From Streptomyces sp. HB132 (GTDB lineage Bacteria; Actinomycetota; Actinomycetes; Streptomycetales; Streptomycetaceae): 64,000 bases of DNA. Within the stretch, counting starts at the first letter, position 1, and each line of letters starts with the position of its first letter. The stretch covers positions 310,001 through 374,000 of the forward strand of contig NZ_JAFBGA010000003.1 in assembly GCF_016909575.1 (NCBI RefSeq). The letters run 5' to 3'. The position numbers and the translations under genes are program-made. This document shows positions 10,681-19,466 of this stretch, one piece after another. The notes under the pieces were generated by a model, which was not told the DNA's origin, made no database searches, and worked only from the letters and a program-made list of their open reading frames with translations.

Positions 10681-11646
10681 TCATCGCTCCTCCTCGCGGA
10701 TGCGCTGGGCGCCGCGCAGCCTGGCGGGGGCGGCGCGCCTGTTCTCGGCGACCTCCTCCTCCGTGGGGAGTTCGGCGCCCCGGGTCAGCAGCTTCAGCCT
10801 GGGCTGGTAGCGCTCGGGGACGACGGGCAGTCCGGGCGGCGCCGTGTTGGCCGCACCGGCCGCGAAGACCTGCTTGACCAGACGGTCCTCGAGCGAGTGG
10901 TAGGAGAGCACTGCGATACGGCCACCGACGGCGAGGCTCCCCACCGCGGCCGGAACGGCCCGCTCCAGGACGGTGAGTTCACCGTTGACCTCGATGCGCA
11001 GGGCCTGGAAGGTGCGCTTGGCCGGATTGCCGCCGGTGCGCTTGGCGGCCTGCGGCAGGGAGTCGCGGATCAGCTCGACGAGCCGGGCGCTGTTGCTGAA
11101 GGGTTCCTTCTCGCGTTCGCGCACGACGGCCGAGACGATGCGCTTGGCCTGCTTCTCCTCGCCGTACGCGCGCAGGATCCGCACGAGTTCGCCCGGTGGG
11201 TAGGTGTTGAGCACCTCGGCCGCACCGATGCCGGTCGTCTGGTCCATGCGCATGTCGAGCGGGGCGTCCTGGGCGTAGGCGAAGCCCCGGTCGGCCTCGT
11301 CCAGTTGCATGGAGGAGACACCGAGGTCGAAGAGCACGCCCTGCACCTTGGGGATCCCCAGCCTGTCGAGGACCTCGGGCAGTTCGTCGTAGACGGCGTG
11401 CACCAGGGTGGCGCGGTCACCGTACGGGGCGAGGCGCTCGCCGGAGAGCCGCAGCGCCTCCTTGTCCCGGTCCAGTGCGACCAGCCGGGCCTCGGGGAAG
11501 GCGGCGAGCAGGGCCTCGCTGTGCCCGCCCAAACCGAGGGTGCAGTCGACGACGACCGGTGGCTGCGGCCCCGTCACCTCCAGAGCCGGGGCCAACAGGT
11601 CCAGGCATCGCTGGAGCATCACCGGGACGTGGCGGGTCTGACTCAA
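10681..11646 (-). CDS. rsmH: RsmH (MraW), 16S rRNA m4C1402 methyltransferase
   Basis: SAM-dependent enzyme that methylates N4 of C1402 in 16S rRNA. The 321-residue protein begins with [15 protein letters not shown] and has the SAM motif [23 protein letters not shown], and [19 protein letters not shown], all diagnostic of MraW. The start is TTG at 11646 with GAGAGG 5 bases upstream. It is the first gene of the dcw cluster in transcription order. No mraZ, often found just upstream in other bacteria, is present here. About 50 bases separate it from ftsL. Confidence 0.96.
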   Translation of the reverse strand: MSQTRHVPVMLQRCLDLLAPALEVTGPQPPVVVDCTLGLGGHSEALLAAFPEARLVALDRDKEALRLSGERLAPYGDRATLVHAVYDELPEVLDRLGIPKVQGVLFDLGVSSMQLDEADRGFAYAQDAPLDMRMDQTTGIGAAEVLNTYPPGELVRILRAYGEEKQAKRIVSAVVREREKEPFSNSARLVELIRDSLPQAAKRTGGNPAKRTFQALRIEVNGELTVLERAVPAAVGSLAVGGRIAVLSYHSLEDRLVKQVFAAGAANTAPPGLPVVPERYQPRLKLLTRGAELPTEEEVAENRRAAPARLRGAQRIREEER

Positions 11647-12055
11647 AGCGCCCTCTCAGGCTCTGTCCCGTGTGGCCGCACATACGGCCTGGTCCCCACC
11701 CGCCCGGAAGGGGTGGTCGGCCGGCGCCGGGGAAGGAGGCGTCGGCCGGCCGACGGGCGGGAGAGGGCCGGGCCGCATGTACGCCGCACATCACGGGGAA
11801 TTCGAAACACGTAAGAATATGCAGAATGTGCAGGCGTGTCGGTAACTTCGCGTCACTTTAGTCCACCCTGCCATCGGATCCGGTCGCGATCAACGAACCG
11901 CTCAGCGCGTCGCACCGCCGCGCCGGGCCGGGAACCTCACCCGGTCGGGTGCCCGTACGTGAGGCTTGTGGGTTACCTCACAACAAGCCGCGTTGACGTT
12001 TTTTGTCCCCCTCCACAGCACGCCGTGTGCGGTCGCGAAGGCTAACGTCGTAGCC
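11647..12055. other. Intergenic region between rsmH and carbonic anhydrase, divergent promoters
   Basis: No gene is apparent in these 409 bases. The region must hold the promoter of the dcw cluster (leftward) and that of the carbonic anhydrase (rightward). Around 11800-11870 the base composition drops toward AT, as expected for promoters. A TAACGT box at 12043-12048 lies 7 bases before the rightward ATG and could be a -10 element giving a leaderless transcript. I see no mraZ remnant and no convincing hairpin. Confidence 0.5.
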
Positions 12056-12619
12056 ATGTCGACTTCTGCGCAGCCTTCCGCCGAGACCGATTCCCCCACC
12101 ACCTCCGCAGCTCGTTCCGGAGGGACGGTCACCGATCGTCTGGTCGAGCTGAACACGCGTTACTCCGAGAAGTTCAGCGACCCGGGCATGGACGCGCGGC
12201 CCGTGCTGCGCGTGGCCGTGGTCGCCTGCATGGACGCCCGCCTCGACCTCCACGCCGCGCTCGGCCTGGAGCTGGGTGACTGTCACACCATCCGCAACGC
12301 CGGAGGTGTGGTCACGGACGACGTCATCCGGTCCCTGACCATCAGCCAGAGGGCGCTCGGCACCCGCAGCGTCATCCTGATCCACCACACGAACTGCGGC
12401 ATGGAGTCGCTCACCGAGGAGTTCCGGCAGGAGCTGGAGCTCGAGGTCGGGCAGCGCCCGGTCTGGGCGGTGGAGGCGTACTCCGACGCCGACCAGGACG
12501 TACGCCAGTCGATGCAGCGCGTGCGCACCTCGCCGTTCCTCCTGCACACGGACGACGTCCGCGGCTTCGTCTTCGACGTGACCACGGGCAAGCTGCGCGA
12601 GATCCCCTCCGCGGCCTGA
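12056..12619 (+). CDS. Beta-class carbonic anhydrase
   Basis: Interconverts CO2 and bicarbonate with a zinc cofactor. The 187-residue frame from ATG 12056 has the beta-class zinc signature: Cys58-x-Asp60-x-Arg62 in VACMDARLD, then His111-x2-Cys114 in HHTNC. GDCHTIRNAGG and IRSLTISQRALGT are further family segments. It is short compared with plant-type enzymes but normal for the small actinobacterial branch. A frame extension upstream to 11966 exists but has no ribosome site. The start itself lacks a clear Shine-Dalgarno and may be leaderless. It is transcribed away from the dcw cluster, with no obvious functional link. Confidence 0.92.
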   Translation: MSTSAQPSAETDSPTTSAARSGGTVTDRLVELNTRYSEKFSDPGMDARPVLRVAVVACMDARLDLHAALGLELGDCHTIRNAGGVVTDDVIRSLTISQRALGTRSVILIHHTNCGMESLTEEFRQELELEVGQRPVWAVEAYSDADQDVRQSMQRVRTSPFLLHTDDVRGFVFDVTTGKLREIPSAA

Positions 12620-12811
12620 AGCACCCTCCGACATACGGACCACATCCGGCATATCGCCCCCACTTGTCCACAGGCGAGTGACACGAAGCGGTAACGGCAA
12701 CAAGAATGCGGGTGTGACATCTCTCCGGGTCCTCCGGAGAGTGTCCGTATTTCGGGGCGGGCCGGGCGCTTTGGGCGCCGGTTCCGTGCGCAGAGGGCCG
12801 AGGAGGGCCGG

Positions 12812-13852
12812 GTGACGACCTATGACGATCGAGCGAGCCTCACAGATCTGACCACCACAGCGGAGCGGGTACGCAGGTCGGTCGAGGGTGTGATCGAGGG
12901 CAAGCCCGAGGTCGTTCGGCTTTCGCTGACCGTGCTGCTCGCCGAGGGACACCTCCTGATCGAGGACGTGCCGGGGGTCGGCAAGACGATGCTGGCGAAG
13001 GCCCTGGCACGTTCCGTCGACTGCTCGGTCCGGCGTATCCAGTTCACGCCGGACCTGCTGCCCTCGGACATCACCGGGGTCTCCATCTTCGACCAGCAGC
13101 GGCGTGACTTCGAGTTCAAGCCGGGGGCGATCTTCGCCCAGATCGTGATCGGCGACGAGATCAACCGCGCGTCGCCCAAGACCCAGTCCGCGCTGCTGGA
13201 GTCCATGGAGGAACGCCAGGTCACGATCGACGGGCACACCTACGAGCTGCCCGAACCGTTCATGGTCGTGGCCACCCAGAACCCGGTGGAGATGGAGGGG
13301 ACCTACCCCCTCCCCGAGGCGCAGCGCGACCGCTTCATGGCGCGTGTCTCCATCGGCTACCCGAGTGCCGAGGCCGAGCTCCAGATGCTCGACGTGCACG
13401 GCGGGGCCTCACCGCTGGACGATCTGCAGCCGGTGGCGCACGCCGACGACATCGTGAAACTGATCGACGCGGTGCGCACGGTCCACGTGGCCGAGTCCGT
13501 CCGGCGGTACGCCGTGGAGCTGGTGTCGGCCACCCGCCGGCACCCGGATCTCAGACTCGGGGCCTCGCCGCGCGCGACCCTGCATCTGCTGCGCGCCGCC
13601 AAGGCGTCGGCGGCGCTGGGCGGGAGGGACTACGCCCTGCCGGACGACGTCCAGGCCCTTGCGGTCGCGGTGCTCGCGCACCGGCTGCTGCCGACGGCGC
13701 AGGCGCAGCTCAATAGGCGTACGGCCGAGCAGGTCGTGCTGGACATCCTGCAGCGCGTCCCGGTGCCGACGTCGGGCGTCACGGCCGCCCCCGCGCAGCA
13801 CCTGCCCGACGGCCCGGTGTACGGCCGGCAGCCCGGCGCACGGCGACTGTGA
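12812..13852 (+). CDS. MoxR-family AAA+ ATPase
   Basis: AAA+ ATPase of the MoxR group, thought to act as chaperone-like remodelers of partner proteins. The 346-residue product has Walker A PGVGKTMLAKAL (about 55-66), Walker B IVIGDEINRA, a sensor segment VATQNPVEMEGTYPLPEAQRDRF, and ends with an arginine-finger and lid domain. AGGAGG sits 6 bases before the GTG start. It overlaps the following DUF58 gene in a GTGATG arrangement, and a transglutaminase gene comes next. This MoxR / DUF58 / transglutaminase order is widespread in actinobacteria, but the substrate is unknown. Confidence 0.93.
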   Translation: MTTYDDRASLTDLTTTAERVRRSVEGVIEGKPEVVRLSLTVLLAEGHLLIEDVPGVGKTMLAKALARSVDCSVRRIQFTPDLLPSDITGVSIFDQQRRDFEFKPGAIFAQIVIGDEINRASPKTQSALLESMEERQVTIDGHTYELPEPFMVVATQNPVEMEGTYPLPEAQRDRFMARVSIGYPSAEAELQMLDVHGGASPLDDLQPVAHADDIVKLIDAVRTVHVAESVRRYAVELVSATRRHPDLRLGASPRATLHLLRAAKASAALGGRDYALPDDVQALAVAVLAHRLLPTAQAQLNRRTAEQVVLDILQRVPVPTSGVTAAPAQHLPDGPVYGRQPGARRL

Positions 13853-15225
13853 TGCCGGCCGGGGCACCCGGCCCCGTGGAGGAGAGCGACACAAAGGGCG
13901 GCCTGCGAACGGCTCTGAACGGGCTGACGACGCGGGGACGGTCCTTCCTGGCCGCCGGCGTGGCCGCGGCGGTCTGCGCCTATGTGCTGGGCCAGGATGA
14001 TCTGCTCCGGGTCGGGCTGCTGCTCGCGGTGCTGCCCCTGATCTGCGCCACCGTCCTCCACCGCACCCGTCACACGGTGTCGGGGAGCCGGCGGCTGTCG
14101 CCGTCCCGGGTGCCGACCGGCTCGGAGGCGCGGGTCCGTCTGCGCCTGGACAACGCCTCCCGGCTGCACACGGGCCTGCTCATGCTCCAGGACCGTGTTC
14201 CGTACGTCCTCGGCCCCCGGCCCCGGTTCGTGCTGGACCGGGTGGAGCCGGGCGGCGTACGGGAGGTGTCCTACCGGGTCCGTTCCGACCTGCGCGGGCG
14301 CTACCCGCTGGGGCCGCTCCAACTGCAGCTGAACGATCCGTTCGGGATGTGCGAGCTGACGCGCTCCTTCAGCGCCCACGACACCCTCGTCGTCATCCCC
14401 CGTACCGAGCCGCTCCCGGCGCTGCGGCTGGCCGGGGCGGCTGCCGGGTACGGCGACGGCAGGCATCGCTCGCAGGCGCTGGCCGGTGAGGACGACATCA
14501 TTCCGCGCGGTTACCGCCACGGTGACGATCTGCGTCGGGTGCACTGGCGCTCCACCGCGCGCCACGGCGAGCTGATGGTGCGGCGGGAGGAGCAGCCCCA
14601 GCGGGCCAGATGCACGGTGCTGCTGGACACCCGGCGGACGGCGTATCGGGGGGCAGGACCGGGATCGGCCTTCGAATGGGCGGTCTCGGGGGCGGCTTCC
14701 GCGGCGGTGCACATGCTGGAGCGCGGCTTCTCGGTGCGGTTGCTCACGGACGAGGGGAGCCCTCTGCCGGGTGGGAGCGCCGACGGCTTCGCGGGTCCGG
14801 CCCAGGAGTCCGCGGACTCCGCCGGGCTGATGCTGGACACCCTCGCGGTCGTCGACCACTCCGACGGCGGTGGTCTCTCGCGTGCGTACGACGTGCTGCG
14901 CGGCAGCGGCGAGGGGCTGTTGGTGGCGTTCTTCGGCGATCTCGACGAGGAGCAGACGGCGGTGGCGGCCAGGATGCGGCAGCGGAGCCGCGCGGCCGTG
15001 GCGTTCGTGCTGGACGGTGACGAATGGGCGCGCGGCGGTGAAGCCGGGACCCGCGCGACGGCCGCCGACCGTCTGCGACTGCTGCGCGAGGCGGGCTGGA
15101 CGGCGATGGCGGTGCCGCCCGGGGCCGAACTCGCCCGTCTGTGGCAGCAGGCCGGCCAGGAGGGCGCGGGCACCGGGTCCTCCGTGGCCGGATCGACGAC
15201 GGGGCACTCCGGGGGATGGTCATGA
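13849..15225 (+). CDS. DUF58 domain membrane protein
   Basis: Protein of 458 residues with two adjacent N-terminal membrane segments (about 28-62, AGVAAAVCAYVLGQD and VGLLLAVLPLICATV), then a soluble region with the DUF58 signature RGYRHGDDLRRVHWRSTARHGELMVRREE, written here in parts: GDDLRRVHWRSTAR and GELMVRREE. A VWA-like fold with a partly preserved metal site follows in related proteins. Start: GTG at 13849 or ATG at 13852, both overlapping the MoxR stop. The stop overlaps the next gene in ATGA. Role is inferred only from the partnership with the MoxR ATPase and a transglutaminase-like protein; DUF58 proteins are putative MoxR clients. Confidence 0.9.
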   Translation: MMPAGAPGPVEESDTKGGLRTALNGLTTRGRSFLAAGVAAAVCAYVLGQDDLLRVGLLLAVLPLICATVLHRTRHTVSGSRRLSPSRVPTGSEARVRLRLDNASRLHTGLLMLQDRVPYVLGPRPRFVLDRVEPGGVREVSYRVRSDLRGRYPLGPLQLQLNDPFGMCELTRSFSAHDTLVVIPRTEPLPALRLAGAAAGYGDGRHRSQALAGEDDIIPRGYRHGDDLRRVHWRSTARHGELMVRREEQPQRARCTVLLDTRRTAYRGAGPGSAFEWAVSGAASAAVHMLERGFSVRLLTDEGSPLPGGSADGFAGPAQESADSAGLMLDTLAVVDHSDGGGLSRAYDVLRGSGEGLLVAFFGDLDEEQTAVAARMRQRSRAAVAFVLDGDEWARGGEAGTRATAADRLRLLREAGWTAMAVPPGAELARLWQQAGQEGAGTGSSVAGSTTGHSGGWS

Positions 15226-17639
15226 GCGGGCGTACCCGGCTGGCGCTGTGCGCCTTCGCGGCGACGATGATGACGGCGGGGGCCATGCTGCCCCTGGTCG
15301 AGACGTCGGCGTGGCTCCTGCAGGCCGCGTTGCTGCTGGCCGTGCAGAGCGGAGTGGGCGCGCTCGCCCGCCGGATGCGCCTGGCCAGGATTCTGACGGT
15401 CTCACTCCAGGCACTCGCCACCCTGCTGACGCTGACCGCGGCCTTCGCCCGGGAGCACGCCCTGTTCGGTGTGCTGCCCGGACCCCGGACGGTCCAGAGG
15501 CTCGCCGAGCTGCTGACCACGGGCGCCGACGACGTCGGCAGGTACGCCATTCCCGCACCGGCGACCGACGGCATCCTGCTGATGCTGATCGGCGGAGTCC
15601 TGCTGATCGGGCTCGCCGTGGACGTCCTCGCGGTGACCTGCCGCGCCGCGGCTGCGGCCGGTCTGCCGCTGCTCGCGCTCTACTCGGTCGCGGCCGGGCT
15701 CTCCGACGGCGGGGCGGGGTGGCTCTGGTTCCTGCTCGCGGCGTGCGGTTACCTGCTGCTCCTGCTGGCCGAGGGCCGGGACCGGCTGTCCCGGTGGGGG
15801 CGGGTCTTCGGCGGTGTGCCCGGCACGCCGGGCGGTCCGGCGGCCGGCCGAGGGACCGGGCGCGCCCTGGCACCGGTCCGTACGGGGCGGCGCATCGGCG
15901 TGGTGGCGATGGGCATCGCGCTCGCCGTTCCCGCGGCCCTGCCCGCGCTGGACGGCGGGCTTCTGGGCGGCACGGGCGGCGGCTCGCGCGGTGGGAGCGG
16001 CGGGGGCACGATCTCCGCCGTGAACCCGCTGGTCTCGCTGCAGAACAACCTGAACCAGCCGGAGAACCGGGAGGTGATGACGTACCGCACCAACTCGGGG
16101 AACCCCGGGGACCTCTATCTGCGCATCCTGGCCCTGGACGAGTTCAGCGGCGGCGAGTGGCGCCCGTCGACCCGCCGGCTGCGGGACGTCCCGGACCGGT
16201 TGCCGCAGCCGTCCGGTCTCGGCCAGGACGTCGCCGTCACCGAGATCCGGACGAACATCTCGGCATCGCCCTCGTACCGGCAGACGTACCTGCCGCTCCC
16301 CTACCCGGCGAGCGAGGTGGACGTCCGGGGTCGCTGGCGGTACGAGCCCGAGGGGCGCACCCTGGTCGGCGACGACGGTCAGACCACGCGCGGTGCGCGG
16401 TACGAGGTCAGCAGTCTGGTGGTGGAGCCCACGGCCGCCCAGCTCGCCCGGTCGACGGCGCCGCCTGCGGACCTGGCCCGTGAGTACACGCGGATTCCCC
16501 CGTCACTGCCCGAGGTGGTCGAGAAGACCGCCGCACGGGTCACCGAGGGGGCCACCGACGACTACGAGCGGGCCGTGAGGCTGCAGGACTGGTTCACCTC
16601 GGAGGGAGGTTTCCGGTACGACACGACGGTGACGTCGGGTACCGGCACCGCGGCCATCGAGCGGTTCCTTAAGGAAAAGGAGGGCTTCTGCGTCCACTTC
16701 TCCTTCGCGATGGCCGCCATGGCGAGGACGCTGGGCATTCCGGCCCGGGTCGCGGTGGGCTTCACACCCGGCACCGTGCAGGCGGACGGTTCGGTTTCGG
16801 TCGGGCTGCAGGACGCGCACGCCTGGCCCGAGCTGTACTTCGAGGGCGTGGGCTGGACCCGCTTCGAGCCGACGCCGTCCCGGGGCAGCGCGCCGGCGTA
16901 CACCCTGCCGGACGTGCCCTCGCAGGACCCGAGCGATCCCGCGCAGCCGACGGACGGAGCGTCCGTCGCTCCCACGGCGGAACCCTCCGCCTCGGAGTCC
17001 TGCCCCGCGCGGACGCGTCAGCCGGGTGAGTGCGGTGCGTCCGCGGCCGCGGGTGTGGTGGATTCGGCCGATCCGGGGACCCCGGCGGGCACCGTCGTGC
17101 TGTGGGTGCTCGGTTCGCTGGTGGTCCTCACGCTCCCGCTGGTCCCGATGCTCTGGCGGATGCGGGCCCGTGCCCGGCGGCTCAGCTCCTCGGGGGGCCG
17201 TACGGCCGCCGACACGGCGGCCAGGGTGATGGCCGCCTGGCGGGAGATCACCGATACGGCCTGGGACCACGGTATTCCGCCGGACGACTCGCAGACGCCC
17301 CGCAAGGCCGCGGCGCGTGTCGTGCGGCTGGGCGGCCTCGAAGGCCCGGCGTCCGCTGCGGTCCACCGGGTGGCCGGGGCGGTCGAGCGGGTCCTTTACG
17401 CACCGGAGCCGGGCGGGGTCATGACATCCGTCGAGGACGTGCGGGAGGCCCGGGCGGGGCTGAGGGCCTCGGGCGGCCGGTGGAACTCGCTGCGGGCGAC
17501 GCTCGCACCCCGATCGGCCGTTCGGGTGGTCCGGGCCGGCTCGGAACGTCTGTCGGAGCTCGGCCTCCGCTGGTCGGGAGTCGTCGGGCGCCTCCGCCCG
17601 GCGGCCGGGCCGCGCCGCACGTCACGACAGCGGGGCTGA
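15222..17639 (+). CDS. TgpA-like membrane transglutaminase (DUF3488 / transglutaminase core)
   Basis: Large membrane protein (805 residues from ATG 15222). About six N-terminal membrane segments (DUF3488) are followed by an extracytoplasmic transglutaminase-like domain with Cys490 in GFCVHFSFAMA and His533 in DAHAWPELYF, a late membrane segment (WVLGSLVVLTLPLVPML), and a cytoplasmic DUF4129-like tail. The Pseudomonas homologue TgpA is essential and periplasmic in catalysis, but its substrate is not settled. ATG 15222 is preferred because it overlaps the DUF58 stop (ATGA) and has GGGGGA about 6 bases upstream; ATG 15216 would add two residues. Last gene of the trio, ending before a strong hairpin. 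Confidence 0.92.
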   Translation: MSGRTRLALCAFAATMMTAGAMLPLVETSAWLLQAALLLAVQSGVGALARRMRLARILTVSLQALATLLTLTAAFAREHALFGVLPGPRTVQRLAELLTTGADDVGRYAIPAPATDGILLMLIGGVLLIGLAVDVLAVTCRAAAAAGLPLLALYSVAAGLSDGGAGWLWFLLAACGYLLLLLAEGRDRLSRWGRVFGGVPGTPGGPAAGRGTGRALAPVRTGRRIGVVAMGIALAVPAALPALDGGLLGGTGGGSRGGSGGGTISAVNPLVSLQNNLNQPENREVMTYRTNSGNPGDLYLRILALDEFSGGEWRPSTRRLRDVPDRLPQPSGLGQDVAVTEIRTNISASPSYRQTYLPLPYPASEVDVRGRWRYEPEGRTLVGDDGQTTRGARYEVSSLVVEPTAAQLARSTAPPADLAREYTRIPPSLPEVVEKTAARVTEGATDDYERAVRLQDWFTSEGGFRYDTTVTSGTGTAAIERFLKEKEGFCVHFSFAMAAMARTLGIPARVAVGFTPGTVQADGSVSVGLQDAHAWPELYFEGVGWTRFEPTPSRGSAPAYTLPDVPSQDPSDPAQPTDGASVAPTAEPSASESCPARTRQPGECGASAAAGVVDSADPGTPAGTVVLWVLGSLVVLTLPLVPMLWRMRARARRLSSSGGRTAADTAARVMAAWREITDTAWDHGIPPDDSQTPRKAAARVVRLGGLEGPASAAVHRVAGAVERVLYAPEPGGVMTSVEDVREARAGLRASGGRWNSLRATLAPRSAVRVVRAGSERLSELGLRWSGVVGRLRPAAGPRRTSRQRG

Positions 17640-17766
17640 TTCCTGCGGCCTCGGGGGACCGGCGGCCGGTCCGCCGGTCCCCCGAGCGGGTCCAGGACGA
17701 GCTGGACGGCTTCGGGGGGCCGGTCCGCAGGGTTGGAGGCGCCGGCCCCACAAGCCCTGCGGGCGA

Positions 17767-17810
17767 ACACGTGAGGGGCGGTCGCTGTGCAGCGACCGCC
17801 CCTCACGTGT
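17767..17810. terminator. Perfect 20-bp stem hairpin between convergent genes
   Basis: Left arm 17767-17786 and right arm 17791-17810 are perfect reverse complements around a GTGC loop. It lies between the rightward transglutaminase gene and the leftward DUF3040 gene, so it likely terminates both. There is no T-run, which is usual in high-GC actinobacteria. Confidence 0.85.
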
Positions 17811-17898
17811 GAGGTCCAGCGTCAAGTTCCCGGTGTTCGCGGTCCGCTTCCGAGGTCGGCGGCCCGTCCTGCCCGCCGCCGGCCGGGAAGCGGAAAGT

Positions 17899-18303
17899 TC
17901 ACTGGCCCTGTTCGTCGCGGCGGCGCTGCCACCGCTGTTCGATCCGGTTCATCATCGACCGGCGCTGCCTGGGATGTCGGCGTTCGCCTTCGCCCCCGCT
18001 CGCGCTCCCCGCCGGTTGCTGTTCACCGGGCTTCGGCGCTTTGCGCCATCCGGTGACCGCCAGCACGGCACAGCCCAGCATGACGAGGAAACCCGCCACA
18101 CTGACCCAGGTCTGCTGGAAGACCATTCCGGCCATGAGGAGCGCGATACCCACCAGAAAGCCGGCCACCGCCTGGTAGACCCGTCGCCGGGTGTACCTGC
18201 GCAGCCCGCTTCCCTCAAGCGCTGTAGCGAACTTGGGATCTTCGGCGTACAGCGCTCGCTCCATCTGCTCGAGCATTCGCTGCTCGTGCTCCGAGAGCGG
18301 CAC
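17899..18303 (-). CDS. DUF3040 membrane protein
   Basis: Small actinobacterial protein of 134 residues with unknown function. The N-terminus MPLSEHEQRMLEQMERAL and the following ALYAEDPKFA segment are the DUF3040 signature. Two membrane segments follow (about 45-63 and 66-85), and then a basic, Arg-rich cytoplasmic tail. The start is GTG at 18303 with GGAGG 5 bases upstream. It is monocistronic: a convergent terminator lies downstream and about 300 bases of noncoding sequence upstream. A TATCCT box (minus strand, about 18354-18359) could be its -10 element. Confidence 0.88.
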   Translation of the reverse strand: MPLSEHEQRMLEQMERALYAEDPKFATALEGSGLRRYTRRRVYQAVAGFLVGIALLMAGMVFQQTWVSVAGFLVMLGCAVLAVTGWRKAPKPGEQQPAGSASGGEGERRHPRQRRSMMNRIEQRWQRRRDEQGQ

Positions 18304-18605
18304 GGAGTCCTCCTCGTCGTCGGCCGCGGGGGCGACCGGTATGCGGCCCTTCCAGGATAGGCAGGGATTCGCCCCCGTGAAACCCGCCCTCTAGCCATAG
18401 CCAGTCCGGACCGCCAATTCGGCTCGGCTGCTGAGGCGTAGATTCCCCGACCTCCGATCCGTCATGCCGGATGGTGTCACCCGATCATACGGGGCCCACG
18501 GCCCGATCGGGTGCTCCGGGCAGTACTCCGTCTGCAGCTGCGTTGCTGATCAGCCGTGCTCCTGCGGCTTTCGCGGCCGTACTCCGGCGGTGTCGACGTC
18601 GCCGC
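18304..18605. other. Intergenic region between DUF3040 gene and methyltransferase
   Basis: No supported gene in these 302 bases. It should contain the DUF3040 promoter at its left end and the 3' end of the methyltransferase transcript at its right end, including the hairpin listed separately at 18478-18513. Confidence 0.5.
18478..18513 (-). terminator. Possible terminator hairpin downstream of methyltransferase gene
   Basis: Arms 18478-18486 (CACCCGATC) and 18505-18513 (GATCGGGTG) are perfect reverse complements with an 18-base GC-rich loop. It lies about 95-130 bases past the methyltransferase stop on the minus strand. The long loop makes this only a moderate call. Confidence 0.4.
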
Positions 18606-19364
18606 TCAGGCGCGCTTCTCACCCAGAACGTGCAGCTGGGTCGCCACCGAGTGGAAAGCCGGCAGCTCCGCGACGGCCGCCTCCAGCTTGAGGAGCTCCT
18701 CCAACGCGCCCGGCTCGGTGTCCACGAGAACACCCGGCACGAGGTCGCCGAAGACCCGCACACCGTGGATCGCGCCGACCTGGAGGCCCGCGGCTTCGAC
18801 CAGCCCGGTCAGCTGGTCGGCGGTGAACCTGCGGGGCACGGGGTCACCGTCGCCCCAGCGTCCGGCGGGGTCGGTCAGCGCCTGCCGGGCCTCCGCGAAG
18901 TGCCCGGCGAGCGCCCTGGCCAGGACGGCTCCGCCGAGGCCGGCACCGAGCAGGCTGAGCGCGCCGACCGGGCGGAGGGCGTCGACCGCGTTGCGCACGC
19001 CTTCGGCGGGGTCGTCCACGTACTCCAGGACCCCGTGGCACAGGACCGCGTCGTAACCGGCGCGGTCCACCACCTCGAAGAGGCCGTGGATGTCGCCCTG
19101 GACGCCGCGGACCCGGTCGGCCACGCCGGCCTCGTCCGCACGGCGCTCCAGCGCGAACAGGGCGTTGGGGCTGGGGTCCACGACGGTGACCCGGTGGCCG
19201 AGGCGGGCGACGGGCACGGCGAAATTGCCGGTGCCGCCGCCGGTGTCCAGCACGTCCAGGGCATCCCTGCCGGTCGCCTCGACCAGACGGTCGAGAGCGT
19301 CCTTGAGGACCTCCCAGACCACGGCGGTACGGAGGGAGGCGCGGGGGCGCAGCTGGTCCGACAC
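18606..19364 (-). CDS. Class I SAM-dependent methyltransferase
   Basis: 252-residue Rossmann-fold methyltransferase. Motif I is VLDTGGGTGNFAVPVA (about 37-52), motif II VTVVDPSPNAL, then GDIHGLFEV and VLCHGVLEYVDDP at the motif IV position. The overall layout resembles CmoM/SmtA-type tRNA or small-molecule methyltransferases, but I cannot name the substrate. The frame ends with a conserved LHVLGEKRA tail. The nearest upstream gene on the same strand encodes a HEPN-like protein 100 bases away, so the two may form one unit. Confidence 0.85.
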   Translation of the reverse strand: MSDQLRPRASLRTAVVWEVLKDALDRLVEATGRDALDVLDTGGGTGNFAVPVARLGHRVTVVDPSPNALFALERRADEAGVADRVRGVQGDIHGLFEVVDRAGYDAVLCHGVLEYVDDPAEGVRNAVDALRPVGALSLLGAGLGGAVLARALAGHFAEARQALTDPAGRWGDGDPVPRRFTADQLTGLVEAAGLQVGAIHGVRVFGDLVPGVLVDTEPGALEELLKLEAAVAELPAFHSVATQLHVLGEKRA

Positions 19365-19466
19365 GGCAGTTGACTCCTCGGCACGGTGCCGCCACGGACG
19401 GCGGAGCGTGAACGGTGCAGGTGGTACGGGTGCTCTCCACCCTATTGCCTCGCACCGCCGCCACGG

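Noticed and set aside
11978..13399. Long minus-strand frame across carbonic anhydrase and MoxR genes
   Set aside because: Spans two well-supported genes on the other strand and shows only low-complexity Arg/Leu/Gly composition.
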